Assembly: GCA_050952085.1 (NCBI GenBank)
Contig: JBMNKH010000001.1
Span: forward strand, 310,001 to 374,000
From: DTU015 sp012837895
Lineage (GTDB): Bacteria > Bacillota > Sulfobacillia > Fermentithermobacillales > Fermentithermobacillaceae
DNA: 64,000 nucleotides
Direction: 5' to 3'
The notes under the pieces were generated by a model. That model ran no database searches. It was not told the DNA's origin and saw only the letters and a program-made list of their open reading frames with translations. Of the stretch, positions 53,312 to 62,133 are shown piece by piece. The stretch's first letter is position 1; each line of letters begins with the position of its first letter. Made by a program: the position numbers and the translations under genes.

Positions 53312-54213
53312 CTTGCTTCAACCACCAGCCGGCTGCCCAGAGTTTCCAGTAGCTCTAAACCCGAAATCTCCAGATCTTGTGAGTGTATCACACGGACTTT
53401 CTCTATGCTGTCGCTATGATGAAGAATCGCTTCACATGCATCTTCTATGTCTAGTTTCACCTCTGAAACTCCACGCAACGCCAACTGCTCTTCATCGGAC
53501 AGTTGGTCGCCTCCCAGGCTTCGAAGTACTACCCGTTCGTCCAGCGAACGGGCGATCCCATTGAACCCTTCTTTATACGTGACTTCCATAAGCAGGTGCG
53601 ACTGGTGTCCGACCTTGCTTCTTGTAATAAGGTTGAGGGTACCGGTCCACAACGCATTTACCATCGAAGCGATATCTTCATCGGTCGCACCGGTTTGCTG
53701 CGAAGCATACTGATTTGCGATTCCATAAACCGCTATCAAAGCAAAAGGCACGATGTATTCATTTCTAAAGGAACGCTGGTCAGCAGTTTCAGTGGTTGCA
53801 AATGCAGCAGTCCCCTGAACCAGGTCAACTCTTGTCCGGTTTAACGATCTACCCCACTTGAACTGAACCGGGCCCGTCCAAGAGAATTGGTCTCCTTTCA
53901 ATGAATGCGTAGCACCGAATAACCTTGCATCAATACATCCAATGAGAGCGTCTTGACCTGACTTTGCATCAAACAACTTCTTAAGCTCGTCGGATCTGCT
54001 TTTCAAAGTCTTGAGTTCGCCATCGACAAAAACAGTCAGTCCATCCCTAATCCACTGGTCCCTGATAGTCCGCTTGATTCTGACATCGGAAACCAACACT
54101 TTACCCGTGTCTTCATCGTAGCGGGGGTGGTTCGCATTTAGCGGATCACCGTTGGGATTCGCATCTTTCACAGAATAAACAAACAGAAATTCTCTACGGT
54201 TTGCAAAAGCCAT
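53308..54213 (-). CDS. cas7b: Cascade backbone subunit Cas7 (type I-B, Csh2-like)
   Basis: The 301-residue protein has the N-terminal FLFVYSVKDANPNGDPLNAN signature, DVRIKRTIRD and GPVQFKWGRSLN. Several copies would coat the crRNA. It has the usual length. ATG 54213 follows AAAGGGG. Confidence 0.95.
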   Translation of the reverse strand: MAFANRREFLFVYSVKDANPNGDPLNANHPRYDEDTGKVLVSDVRIKRTIRDQWIRDGLTVFVDGELKTLKSRSDELKKLFDAKSGQDALIGCIDARLFGATHSLKGDQFSWTGPVQFKWGRSLNRTRVDLVQGTAAFATTETADQRSFRNEYIVPFALIAVYGIANQYASQQTGATDEDIASMVNALWTGTLNLITRSKVGHQSHLLMEVTYKEGFNGIARSLDERVVLRSLGGDQLSDEEQLALRGVSEVKLDIEDACEAILHHSDSIEKVRVIHSQDLEISGLELLETLGSRLVVEAR

Positions 54214-54231
54214 TTCATGACCCCTTTCTGA

Positions 54232-54675
54232 CTAAACTCCCGTTTCCACGGGTACTTCTGATTCATCGGCGCTCTCTTTGGAAACACCGATATCGAAAAT
54301 AGTCGCATAATACTGCCGCGCGTTTAGAAATGCTGTGGTGAACGTGAAATTACCGTCTACCCCGAGGGTCGTTGCCCCACTCTTCAGGAGGAGAGCCCCT
54401 GCTTCTGCGGCAAGCCGCTCAAGCCTTCTAGGGGCAGATATCCTGTATGCCCTCGTCAATTCCGGCACTCGCGCGAGATGCCTTCTTAGGTCTCGCATCT
54501 GCATCTTGCCAAAACTGAGCTGTTTGAAAAGAGGTGCATTATCAAGCCTTTGGTCCGGCTGAATCTGCGCGCGGGCTAACATTCCCAAAGCAACACCGGC
54601 CAAGAGAACCCCTTTTCCTTCGTCCTTTTTCAGGTAGTCGTCAGAAAACCGCTCCAGAAAATCCAAGTTCAACAC
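54232..54675 (-). CDS. Separate Cas8b C-terminal/small-subunit protein (Cas11-like)
   Basis: This 147-residue, largely helical protein (LDFLERFSDDYLKKDEGKGVLLAGVALGMLARAQ...) corresponds to the C-terminal helical part of Cas8b/TM1802 proteins, which is often made as a small subunit. I place its start at GTG 54675, which overlaps the TAG of the large-subunit gene as TAGTG, five bases after GGGAGG. The printed ATG at 54693 would lie inside the cas8b gene with no site. As both ORFs are open and the coupling is clean, I call it a real separate gene rather than a frameshift. Confidence 0.72.
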   Translation of the reverse strand: MLNLDFLERFSDDYLKKDEGKGVLLAGVALGMLARAQIQPDQRLDNAPLFKQLSFGKMQMRDLRRHLARVPELTRAYRISAPRRLERLAAEAGALLLKSGATTLGVDGNFTFTTAFLNARQYYATIFDIGVSKESADESEVPVETGV

Positions 54676-56096
54676 TATCGCCTCCCTGCACATCTGTTTA
54701 GGAAATCAACTACGGCGGCAAGTCTGCGGGCATTGGCAGGACCAAATTTCAGCCAGTTTTCATCGTGGATCAGTCCCGGAAACCGTGAAACGGCTATTGT
54801 CTTGATGGTTCTGACATCTACACGCTCGTTGTTTAGTAGTTTTCCAATTACAGATATTGCGCACATTTGCATTGTCTTCTTGTCCTGTTCACTTTCACCC
54901 GCAAGGGACGTTATGACCCTAATAACTTCACCCAAAGCATAATCCAATGTTTTCCTTTCATTTCCGAATTGGAGTATTTCAGCGGTTTCAATCCACACAG
55001 ACTCCAACTGTTTTAGGTGAGACGGTGGCACATCTTCGACCATAAGGTGGATGCGCTCTTGAGCCTGTTGAGACTCCCAGAACACAAAATGGTAGACTAA
55101 GGCTTCATCTCTTCGAGCCAAACTTCGAAATAAGCTTTCTTCTGTCCGTACCCCGACACGAATGAAGTCCTCAAATCGATCGTTCAGTGACATGGGTGAC
55201 CGTGAATCAAAGATCAATTCCGGTGCAATATAGATATTGATACCCCAGATGGTTTTGCGATCACAGAAATGCGTGTCCAAGTGCCCCCGGCCCAAGTGCA
55301 ACTCGGAGAAACATGTAAGACATATTGGGAACACCTTGCTCCGAGCCATGTTAGTACTACGCATTCCCGGTAGGAAACCAGGTTTATCGAAAGTCGCAAA
55401 TGCGAACACCTGATCAAGGTTCACACATTGATCTGACTGTGTATGACAGACAACGCAGGTGCCAGGAAATGAAGAATTATGTATTTGTGTCTTGATTTTG
55501 TTCTTGTAATACCCTACAAATGCAGGTACGTCACCCGGATACAACAAGCGGTCTTGATGGAATACCCCAAGAACCAAGATGTAATCCCGCTTGCTGTCAG
55601 ACCAGAGTTCAGCCAATTCTTTGGCTCTCTGCGTTATCTGCTCCATTATCAAGTCCACTGAACCAGCAGAAAAAACGCCTGACCTCTCATATTCATCCAA
55701 GACAGTCCTACGGAGCTTGGCCAGGCGCCCATCAGAACCGAGCAGATCATTCAGACTATTCTTCTTTGGCCTCCTAAGCCGATATACAGGCGAATATCCC
55801 CAGGTCACATTCGTCCCGGCCGGCTCTTTGTAACAATAGCATCGCTTTTGTTCGTCAAGCCCCAACCCTTGCGCCCAGTAAGCCCTCAGTTCAAGCTTTT
55901 CTACACCCTGTATGTGGAGCACCGGACTCATAGGGTCCTCGACTCTGAGACCGACCAGAATTGCATCCTGACCCCTTTCTGAATCGGATGAAGGCGTCAA
56001 AGGTAGCTGTAACAGCCTCAGATCTGTGTCCTGATAAAAGGGTGTTCCTTCTATGCGTGCGCGCCCAATATCCCTAACTGCACTTATGAAACCCAA
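54675..56096 (-). CDS. cas8b: Cascade large subunit Cas8b (TM1802/Csh1-like), short form
   Basis: This 473-residue large subunit is shorter than the usual 550-700 because the helical C-terminal part is a separate gene (see 54232-54675). A zinc-finger pair is visible: CVVC (214-217) and CLTC (259-262). The region ELHLGRGHLDTHF follows, and the end is NRCAGRR. It recognises the PAM and target strand. TTG start at 56096 with GGGTGATGGG upstream is the best available. Confidence 0.85.
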   Translation of the reverse strand: MGFISAVRDIGRARIEGTPFYQDTDLRLLQLPLTPSSDSERGQDAILVGLRVEDPMSPVLHIQGVEKLELRAYWAQGLGLDEQKRCYCYKEPAGTNVTWGYSPVYRLRRPKKNSLNDLLGSDGRLAKLRRTVLDEYERSGVFSAGSVDLIMEQITQRAKELAELWSDSKRDYILVLGVFHQDRLLYPGDVPAFVGYYKNKIKTQIHNSSFPGTCVVCHTQSDQCVNLDQVFAFATFDKPGFLPGMRSTNMARSKVFPICLTCFSELHLGRGHLDTHFCDRKTIWGINIYIAPELIFDSRSPMSLNDRFEDFIRVGVRTEESLFRSLARRDEALVYHFVFWESQQAQERIHLMVEDVPPSHLKQLESVWIETAEILQFGNERKTLDYALGEVIRVITSLAGESEQDKKTMQMCAISVIGKLLNNERVDVRTIKTIAVSRFPGLIHDENWLKFGPANARRLAAVVDFLNRCAGRR

Positions 56097-56184
56097 TACC
56101 CATCACCCGCTTTCTGGAATATTCCTGGCGGTTTTTCACACGAAGGATTCTTTTCAGACCTCCTTCCTTTTTTCGGCTTCCCTT

Positions 56185-56955
56185 TTACAAGTACACTTCC
56201 CGTGCAGGCACAGGCCTGTTGGGCACCACACATCCGAAACCCTGGCTGTTCTTAGAGCCCAAGCCTGCATCAATGGCAACCTGCAGCAAGGGCTCAGGAC
56301 CCAGCAGTCTGAGAAAACAGGTGTAACCCTTTATGACAGTGCCCTTGTACTTGAGAACACTTAGTTTCGGATTACCTTTTACTTCGACAGAAAAAGCAGG
56401 CGCTCCGGGCGGATCGGACTGTGTCAGTACCTGATACTTTCTAACAAGGTTCTGCCACGTTAAGTCCTCGAATTCAGGCTCCCCAGGAGCAAAATAGCAG
56501 GTGTATTTCCTTCCATCGTATCTAGTCATGGTGCTGTACACGACCGTAGGAGATAACATTCTAACATCAATGCTGTTTCCTTCGACTTTGGGCTCAGATA
56601 TCTGTACTCTGGTGACTCTAAATGAAGCAGAGCCAATCACCACGGTACCTAGCTTAAGCAGCCCTGTCGCCACGGATGAACAGAACTGAGGGATGGGCGA
56701 CGATACAACCAGGGTGACAGGGCCTTCAAATCGCAGTACCTCCCTATCCCTAATGCTCTTGCCCATAAGCCGCGAAAACGTGAATAGCTTAAGCCTGCGC
56801 CCCTTGTGTTCAAAGCCAACATCATGGAAGAAACCACCTACATCCTTAGCGAGCGCCTGGTAGATGGCCGCCTGTACAAGGTAGTTGTATTGAACCGGAA
56901 TTTCGAATGAGGGTGACATTGACTCCAGCTGGATGCTAAGATGCAACTTTCTCAC
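56185..56955 (-). CDS. cas6: CRISPR RNA endonuclease Cas6
   Basis: This 256-residue double-ferredoxin protein has the C-terminal glycine-rich loop DAGLGSKNSQGFGCV and the early helix with FFHDVGFEHKGRRLKLFTFSRL, which carries candidate catalytic His residues. It cuts the repeat RNA to leave an 8-base handle. The GTG at 56955 has AGGA touching it; TTG 56946, eight bases after AGGAG, may be the true start. It is the first gene of the cas operon. Confidence 0.9.
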   Translation of the reverse strand: MRKLHLSIQLESMSPSFEIPVQYNYLVQAAIYQALAKDVGGFFHDVGFEHKGRRLKLFTFSRLMGKSIRDREVLRFEGPVTLVVSSPIPQFCSSVATGLLKLGTVVIGSASFRVTRVQISEPKVEGNSIDVRMLSPTVVYSTMTRYDGRKYTCYFAPGEPEFEDLTWQNLVRKYQVLTQSDPPGAPAFSVEVKGNPKLSVLKYKGTVIKGYTCFLRLLGPEPLLQVAIDAGLGSKNSQGFGCVVPNRPVPAREVYL

Positions 56956-57421
56956 TCCTAACCCTGCTAACTGGACTTCCTGCCCCTGGCATGATAATCA
57001 CTGGCTCGTCGTCTTCGCATACCGATACCTGTTACACTGCCCCCCGCGACCTAATGCTACCACTGCCAATCCGACACAGAGTGTCGGTCTAAGCCAATCT
57101 CCGATTTTTCTTGTCCCATCTTTTATAAGAAGAGGCGGAGCAAGGAGTTCAAAACTGTATCTAATGTCGGAAACCCCGGATTTCTTTGGAGAATGAAACG
57201 CAACATAAATATTGCAGCAACCAATGCTCGTATTAACTTACACTTGCTCAGACAGGCAACGCTATGCGTATCATTCGACTCGTTTCCTCATATTTCCTCT
57301 GAGAACTGGCGAAAAGTGACAATCTATGTGATCGGTCTCAGACCGTTCCTCAACCAGTTCTTTTCCTTGCCTTCCCTGCTGCTACTTACTCAACAGGCAT
57401 TCGGACTAGATGCCAATCACC
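56956..57421. other. Gene-free stretch upstream of the cas operon
   Basis: No credible gene is present. The minus strand carries a candidate promoter: TTGAAC at 57147-57152 and TATAAA at 57122-57127, with a 19-bp spacer that is slightly long. Just downstream a perfect hairpin CCGACAC-AGA-GTGTCGG (57071-57087) lies in the presumed leader, suitable for a regulator or a leader structure. The rest (57153-57421) shows nothing I can name. Confidence 0.45.
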
Positions 57422-57429
57422 ATAAAAAG

Positions 57430-57462
57430 CGCGGCCCGCCTCTTGTGCAAGCCGCGTTTTTT
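57430..57462. terminator. Bidirectional terminator between cas operon and S10 peptidase gene
   Basis: CGCGGC (57430-57435) and GCCGCG (57451-57456) form the stem, flanked by AAAAA on the left and TTTTTT on the right. It ends transcription of the peptidase gene on the minus strand and can also work on the plus strand. Confidence 0.75.
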
Positions 57463-57533
57463 CTTGACTACGGTAATCCGTCTCCGTTTGGCTTCCGACA
57501 CTGGCCAACGCAGATGTTACTTCGTTTACCTTG

Positions 57534-58973
57534 TTACCTCGTCGGATCCTCACCCATGATAAACTTGTACATATCATTGCCGACAGCCTCAATGAGATCT
57601 TCGCCTAGGTATGTCATGTGGCCAGCCGGGTATCCCTTGACGAACACCCTGTCCATAGGCATGTCTGAACGGTCCAGGGTGTAGTACAGGATACCTATCT
57701 GAGTGCAGATGTCGTACCAACCGTTAATGAAGAACACGCGCATGTTAGGCGTCCGGCGCATGGCTGCACTCAAGCTTTCAGCTGTATTCCGGTCTTTGAT
57801 CTCGTACTTCCATTTCCGCCACAGGGAGTGGGAGTTGACGAAGTTGCGGTCGGTCTTGATGCCCAGCATGGGGAATACTTCGCCACACAGCACTGACTGG
57901 AAGAAGGGGTTATACTTCCCTTCCGCCGCGTCATCGCGGATACCCCACTTCTCTTCATCCAGCAAGGGCGCATACAGCGGCCGGGTGATCCGTCCGTCCA
58001 AACGGGCCACCGAACGTCCCTTGTGCCGTATCACTTCACGCCGGAACTCTACATCGTCAACAAACAATGCCCGCTTTTCCAGGTACTCCCGTGACACTCC
58101 GGTGTAGTACATAACCCTGTCGATTATGCGTTCCCTGATCTCCTTATCGAGGGACCTTCCCTGGTACAAAGCGAGCAAGTACTCAGTGTCTGCAAACTGT
58201 TTCGCCTCGGCTACAAACTCCTCCACCGTCTGATCCGAAGGACGGTTATGATACCAGTTGACCGCAGCCAGTGTCGGCAAAGCCAAGACTGCCGGATAAA
58301 TCTGAAGACCCTGCATGAAATACTTGCCAACGGACACTGTGTTGCCTATGAGTACCAGTCCGTCAAAGGTAACGCTGTAAGCCCGGTCTGGACCTCCTAG
58401 AGAACCCATGCCGGCAGCAATGGTAGCCCGTGTGCAGCCGTAGCTTTCGCCCACCAGGTACTTGGGGCTCTTCCAGCGGTTGTACCTGGCAAGCCACGCC
58501 TGTACAAAAGTGAGGAACGCTTCAGCATCAGCCTCGATCCCCCAGAACATATCCTTCTTGGATTCATCTAGCAATCGGCCGAAACCTGTGCCTACCGGGT
58601 CCACCATGACAATGTCAGCAATGTCCAGCAAACACTGGGGGTTGTCGCAGGATTCATAAGGAGGCAGCGGCAAGCCGTCGTCATCAATTTCTCCGTACTT
58701 GATCCGCTTGGGGCCCATCAACCCTACATGCAGCATCATAGAAGAAGTGCCGGGGCCACCGTTAAACACAAATAGCACAGGACGGGAATCTACATCTTCT
58801 ACATCCGAACGGAAGTAGGAATACGAGAAGATCGAGGCTATAGGTTTCCCTTCATCATCATAAAATACGTTGTCTTCACTTACAGTGTGGAAGGGTATTT
58901 CCACACCGCGCAGGGTGATACTGCCTTTCCCGGTAAAGCGTGAAGGCGTGAACACATCTGTCTTTAGTATCAA
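57534..58973 (-). CDS. S10 family serine carboxypeptidase-like protein
   Basis: The 479 residues form an alpha/beta hydrolase with VFNGGPGTSSM, nucleophile Ser177 in VGESYG, Asp421 in FINGWYDICTQ and His452 in KGYPAGHMTYLGE. This is the full S10 triad with family surroundings. No signal peptide is visible, so it would act in the cytosol, unlike the lysosomal eukaryotic members. It removes residues from peptide C-termini. It is consistent with the peptide-degrading gene set, and is monocistronic with its own terminator. Confidence 0.9.
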   Translation of the reverse strand: MILKTDVFTPSRFTGKGSITLRGVEIPFHTVSEDNVFYDDEGKPIASIFSYSYFRSDVEDVDSRPVLFVFNGGPGTSSMMLHVGLMGPKRIKYGEIDDDGLPLPPYESCDNPQCLLDIADIVMVDPVGTGFGRLLDESKKDMFWGIEADAEAFLTFVQAWLARYNRWKSPKYLVGESYGCTRATIAAGMGSLGGPDRAYSVTFDGLVLIGNTVSVGKYFMQGLQIYPAVLALPTLAAVNWYHNRPSDQTVEEFVAEAKQFADTEYLLALYQGRSLDKEIRERIIDRVMYYTGVSREYLEKRALFVDDVEFRREVIRHKGRSVARLDGRITRPLYAPLLDEEKWGIRDDAAEGKYNPFFQSVLCGEVFPMLGIKTDRNFVNSHSLWRKWKYEIKDRNTAESLSAAMRRTPNMRVFFINGWYDICTQIGILYYTLDRSDMPMDRVFVKGYPAGHMTYLGEDLIEAVGNDMYKFIMGEDPTR

Positions 58974-59106
58974 TGCTGACCCCTCCTTTTAGTTAGGCAG
59001 ATATCCCATTTTCTTCCCTTCAGACTTCTAGTTTTGGCTGACGGAATCCTTTCGGGTTGGAAAATAACCGGTATTTTTTGTTTGGCACAACTTGTTGACA
59101 CACTAG

Positions 59107-59247
59107 TCTAAAGCAGCTTTTTTAGGGCGCAAGAACCTGACTGAGAAGGAAATCAGCGAGCTGCAGAATCTCATCGATGAGTACAAGGCAGAAGATAAGG
59201 CCGGAAACAGGGGGGGGCAACACAGAAAGAGGCACAGGCCAATATGA
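59107..59247 (+). pseudogene. C-terminal remnant resembling a BlaI/CopY-type repressor
   Basis: A 46-codon open frame follows an in-frame TAG and reads KNLTEKEISELQNLIDEY in its middle. This looks like the C-terminal helix of BlaI/MecI/CopY repressors. No start codon or DNA-binding part is present in the 305-bp gap 58974-59278, so it is at best a remnant. The family guess rests on a short match. Confidence 0.3.
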
Positions 59248-59278
59248 AGGCTGGCTGATCCGGTTTCTACCCGGTTGC

Positions 59279-59605
59279 TCATTCCATGCTGTTCATTGCA
59301 GCGATTCTTTTCATCGCCTCAACTATGTCGTTAAAGCGCCCGGTTATGTACCCGTAATTGTCCTTCCTGTGCGGAACAACGCAATGGCTGCAATCTTTGA
59401 TTCCGCTGGTATACGTAAACCTGCCACCACACTTATCCCCAAGAGCATACAGCGGGCAGTAGCAAAACAAACAGTTGAATTCATCGGGATCAATCCCAGC
59501 GTGGCAGGGGAAGAATTCGCATTCCCTGTTAGTGAAGAAAGCAAACGTCTTTCCGTGCCAGTATTCGCGCTTTGGCTGCTCTGTTTGTGAACGGTCTTTG
59601 TCCAT
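59279..59605 (-). CDS. Cysteine-rich small domain protein
   Basis: This 108-residue protein has the pattern FFTNRECEFFPCH, FNCLFCYCPLYALGDKCGG and IKDCSHCVVPH. This matches the cysteine-rich small domain family sometimes found near cobalamin genes. The cysteines probably bind metal. ATG 59605 after GGAGGT. There are no cobalamin genes in the window, so the role is open. Confidence 0.8.
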   Translation of the reverse strand: MDKDRSQTEQPKREYWHGKTFAFFTNRECEFFPCHAGIDPDEFNCLFCYCPLYALGDKCGGRFTYTSGIKDCSHCVVPHRKDNYGYITGRFNDIVEAMKRIAAMNSME

Positions 59606-59747
59606 GATACCTCCCCCATGTTTCTCCTTATTCTCCAAGCCCTAGACGAGTATCGCGGCGCCATGCCGGCGAATACGAAGTATACCCGCCGGCATGCTTA
59701 ATGGCCCTGCATACTGTGCGACTCAACGTATAGTCTAACCGATTTGT

Positions 59748-60389
59748 CTACTGGCCCCAAGTTTCTTTGATATGGTCAGTTATCCTCTGTAAGAGCACTG
59801 ACACACGCCGCCCTTGATAAGCTTTATAGGTGAAAAGGCCAATGCCTCTACTCCGGTTATCTATGTTTCCTTGCAGACAAAGGACAGGACCTGATGAACC
59901 GGAGGCCATGGGCACATCCATATCGCAAATCCAATCAACAGAACCCTCTGATGAAAACGCCCACTCAACATGGTCATTGGACTTGGCAAATACAGGGAGC
60001 CACAGGGCCTTGCCCGAGAACTTCATATACAGGAGATTCCCATGGACGGGTGCCTCAGGGAATGATTCTGGGAATTCGATGCTATGCAGGCCGCTTCCGC
60101 AAATCGCCGAAACCATGTCTGAAATACGGCTGGCTGCAGTTTTCTTGAAAAACCGCGGACCCTCCAGGACCACAAACCATCTGTCCCGGGTTCCGAAGTC
60201 CGGCTGCCATTCATCTACACCTGATACCATTGTTGTTGTGCTGGAGCCAGTGTTGTCTATGAAGTGTGCCAGGCTAAAATCAGCGGTCAACATGACTATA
60301 GCCGCCAACACGACAACCGCTGCTAGCAAAATGCGGTTCCGTCGTCGCCTGTCTCTTCTATCTCGAAACTCTGGCGAGTTCATCGACAT
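59748..60389 (-). CDS. Hypothetical membrane-anchored protein
   Basis: The 213 residues begin with an Arg-rich tail (RDRRDRRRRNR) and one transmembrane helix (about 20-40). The rest (about 45-213) is a globular domain outside the membrane with no family I recognise. ATG 60389 or the ATG two codons later (7 bases after a G-run) is the start. The start region is duplicated just upstream (see 60389-60431). It lies 92 bp downstream of the zinc-ribbon protein gene. Confidence 0.65.
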   Translation of the reverse strand: MSMNSPEFRDRRDRRRRNRILLAAVVVLAAIVMLTADFSLAHFIDNTGSSTTTMVSGVDEWQPDFGTRDRWFVVLEGPRFFKKTAASRISDMVSAICGSGLHSIEFPESFPEAPVHGNLLYMKFSGKALWLPVFAKSNDHVEWAFSSEGSVDWICDMDVPMASGSSGPVLCLQGNIDNRSRGIGLFTYKAYQGRRVSVLLQRITDHIKETWGQ

Positions 60390-60431
60390 TCCCCCTCATA
60401 TCTCTAAACTCCGCCGAGTTGATCGACATTA
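60389..60431 (-). repeat. Tandem duplication of the translation start region
   Basis: The minus strand reads ATGTCGATCAACTCGGCGGA at the upstream copy and ATGTCGATGAACTCGCCAGA at the gene start, about 41 bp apart. Both are followed by GTTTAGAGATA- or GTTTCGAGATA-type sequence. The upstream copy opens a frame that ends after about 23 codons. Confidence 0.7.
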
Positions 60432-60481
60432 ATGAAGTTTCCTAAGCGGAGTCCTGCCGCAGTACGCAAGCAATCTCATAG

Positions 60482-60955
60482 TCAGGGCAACCGTCTTCCA
60501 CAATCGGGGCAGTATGAGAACTGATCATCGACACCACGGCCGCAGTATGGGCAAAAACCGCCACTGCTTTCCTTAACGGTTGATCCGGAACTTGTATCTG
60601 TTGTGGTGTGTGGGTTTGACACATGAGCGCTATTGTGTCGTTGCCTGCGCAAGCGGGGATCCAGGGGATCAGGTTCATCATAAGCATCGGTTATGTCGAC
60701 CAACGAATGCCTGTTTTCTGAGGTAGCATTCCTGAAGTTATACACAGCGTTTGCCAGCGCAAAAATTGTGAAAAGAAGGCCGAACAACGGGAAAATCTGG
60801 CCTGGGCCTAACAAACCGCCAATCCCGCCCATAATTCTTCTTGCCGATAGAAACCAGACGAAACCCACTAGCGCAGCAATAAGGCTGGTCATCCCTCCCA
60901 TAAGAGAAGGTCCCCGCCCTGGTTTCACACTGGTCATACGGCGTCTTCTGTCCAA
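60482..60955 (-). CDS. Membrane protein with C-terminal zinc ribbon
   Basis: The 157 residues hold two hydrophobic helices (about 20-42 and 50-70), a polar linker and a C-terminal double CxxC ribbon, CPYCGRGVDDQFSYCPDCG, of the kind added to many small Bacillota membrane proteins. A TTG start at 60955 follows AAGGAGG. Function unknown; it may be co-transcribed with the gene at 59748-60389. Confidence 0.75.
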   Translation of the reverse strand: MDRRRRMTSVKPGRGPSLMGGMTSLIAALVGFVWFLSARRIMGGIGGLLGPGQIFPLFGLLFTIFALANAVYNFRNATSENRHSLVDITDAYDEPDPLDPRLRRQRHNSAHVSNPHTTTDTSSGSTVKESSGGFCPYCGRGVDDQFSYCPDCGRRLP

Positions 60956-61258
60956 TCCGCCCCCTCCTTCACAGGCTTCTCAGTCCAACTTGCCCGTCTT
61001 AACTTGAAACCGCAGTTCCAAAACAGAGTCCAACTCATTATACGCCAAGTATCCCGGAAGGTTTGAGGAACGTACTTCGATTTCGATGGGGATACCAGCC
61101 GAGGGTATGTTAGGTGTACCGGCGTGCCACAGCTGCAAAGGAAAGGGCGTCCTCAGTCCTAATGGTTCATCAGTTTTACCGATCTGTCACGGTTTCACGG
61201 ACGATAGCGGCCAAATGGTGCATCAGGTATACATGCTCTCCGGCGTGGGGATTGACTG
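60956..61258. other. Gene-free stretch
   Basis: A plus-strand frame (61086-61295) contains CHSCKGKG, which looks like a DnaJ-type zinc motif by chance. It has no ribosome site and no second full motif, so I do not call a gene. Nothing else is seen. Confidence 0.4.
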
Positions 61259-61288
61259 TTGTCGTTTTCCCAGTCGATATGGTAGAAT
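61259..61288 (+). promoter_or_regulatory. Candidate promoter for the HTH-nuclease-like gene
   Basis: TTGTCG (61259-61264), an 18-bp spacer and TAGAAT (61283-61288). It would give a short leader that excludes the ATG at 61289 and fits the TTG start at 61319. Confidence 0.45.
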
Positions 61289-61318
61289 ATGGTAATATGT
61301 GAAGGAGGATGTTGCTTC

Positions 61319-62092
61319 TTGGCGAAAAGGTTATTCCTGGAGGTGCCCACAGGTTTGATCTCAGAGAAGGCTCTTCGCCCTGGAGATGTTGCGCTGTATG
61401 TACAGATCCAACTCCATCCAGGCTGCTCCATAACTGAATTGAGCAGGCTGACGGGCCAGAATAGAAGCACCATCCGCAGTCAGTGCAAGAGGCTCTCTCA
61501 AAGCGGATGGATTGTGGTTCTCACCGAGGGAATCACAAGGGCGGTATACCCCACGTTGTCCAATGAACATCAATTGCAGATAGCTGAGCAGTATAAGGAA
61601 CGGATCAGGTTTGCTTCGCGCGTCGGGCAAACACATATGTGCGAGTGGCTCAAGATCTTGCTCGACGTGCCTGAAATGCTTGAAAACGTACGGCCGTGGT
61701 TTCTTCAGAACCCCGAAACAGGTGAGTACCTTGAATATGATTGCTATTTGCCCGAACCGTACCAGATAGCCTGGGAATTCCAAGGCCAACAGCACTTCAG
61801 AACTACTGAGATGTTCCCAAGCGAAGAGGCACTTCGAAAACTCCAGATGCGCGACATGGTAAAGATAAGCCAAAGCAAGAAAAACGGTGTTGAACTCGTG
61901 TTCGTTACTGAAAAGGATCTATCTTACGAAGGTATGCTGGCCAAGATTCCGAACGGTGTTCCGCTCAAATATGTCGATCCAAATGGGCCCCGGGTGCGGT
62001 CGTTGGAAAGTCTGTGCCAGGAGTACGCTGCAAATGTGAGAAGAACCATGGCACGACAGGCAAGGCGAGGCCGGCAACAGCAACAGGACTGA
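61319..62092 (+). CDS. Winged-helix plus nuclease-like domain protein
   Basis: Starting at TTG 61319, 10 bases after AGGAGG, gives 257 residues. Residues about 25-80 look like a winged helix: ITELSRLTGQNRSTIRSQCKRL. Residues about 105-215 look like a PD-(D/E)XK-type nuclease: YD141CYLPEPYQIAWE153FQ155GQQHF, then a conserved-looking LQMRD and K with ELVFVTEKDL. The metal motif would be D-x11-E-x-Q. The tail is Arg/Gln rich. The nuclease reading is by pattern only. No restriction or defence partners are adjacent. Confidence 0.6.
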   Translation: MAKRLFLEVPTGLISEKALRPGDVALYVQIQLHPGCSITELSRLTGQNRSTIRSQCKRLSQSGWIVVLTEGITRAVYPTLSNEHQLQIAEQYKERIRFASRVGQTHMCEWLKILLDVPEMLENVRPWFLQNPETGEYLEYDCYLPEPYQIAWEFQGQQHFRTTEMFPSEEALRKLQMRDMVKISQSKKNGVELVFVTEKDLSYEGMLAKIPNGVPLKYVDPNGPRVRSLESLCQEYAANVRRTMARQARRGRQQQQD

Positions 62093-62133
62093 AGGAGCCC
62101 TGTGCCGTCCCTATGTATTAGTGGGTTGGTGGA

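Noticed and set aside
61086..61295. Small DnaJ-type zinc protein (CHSCKGKG)
   Set aside because: Only one partial motif, no ribosome site, and the frame runs over the promoter of the next gene.
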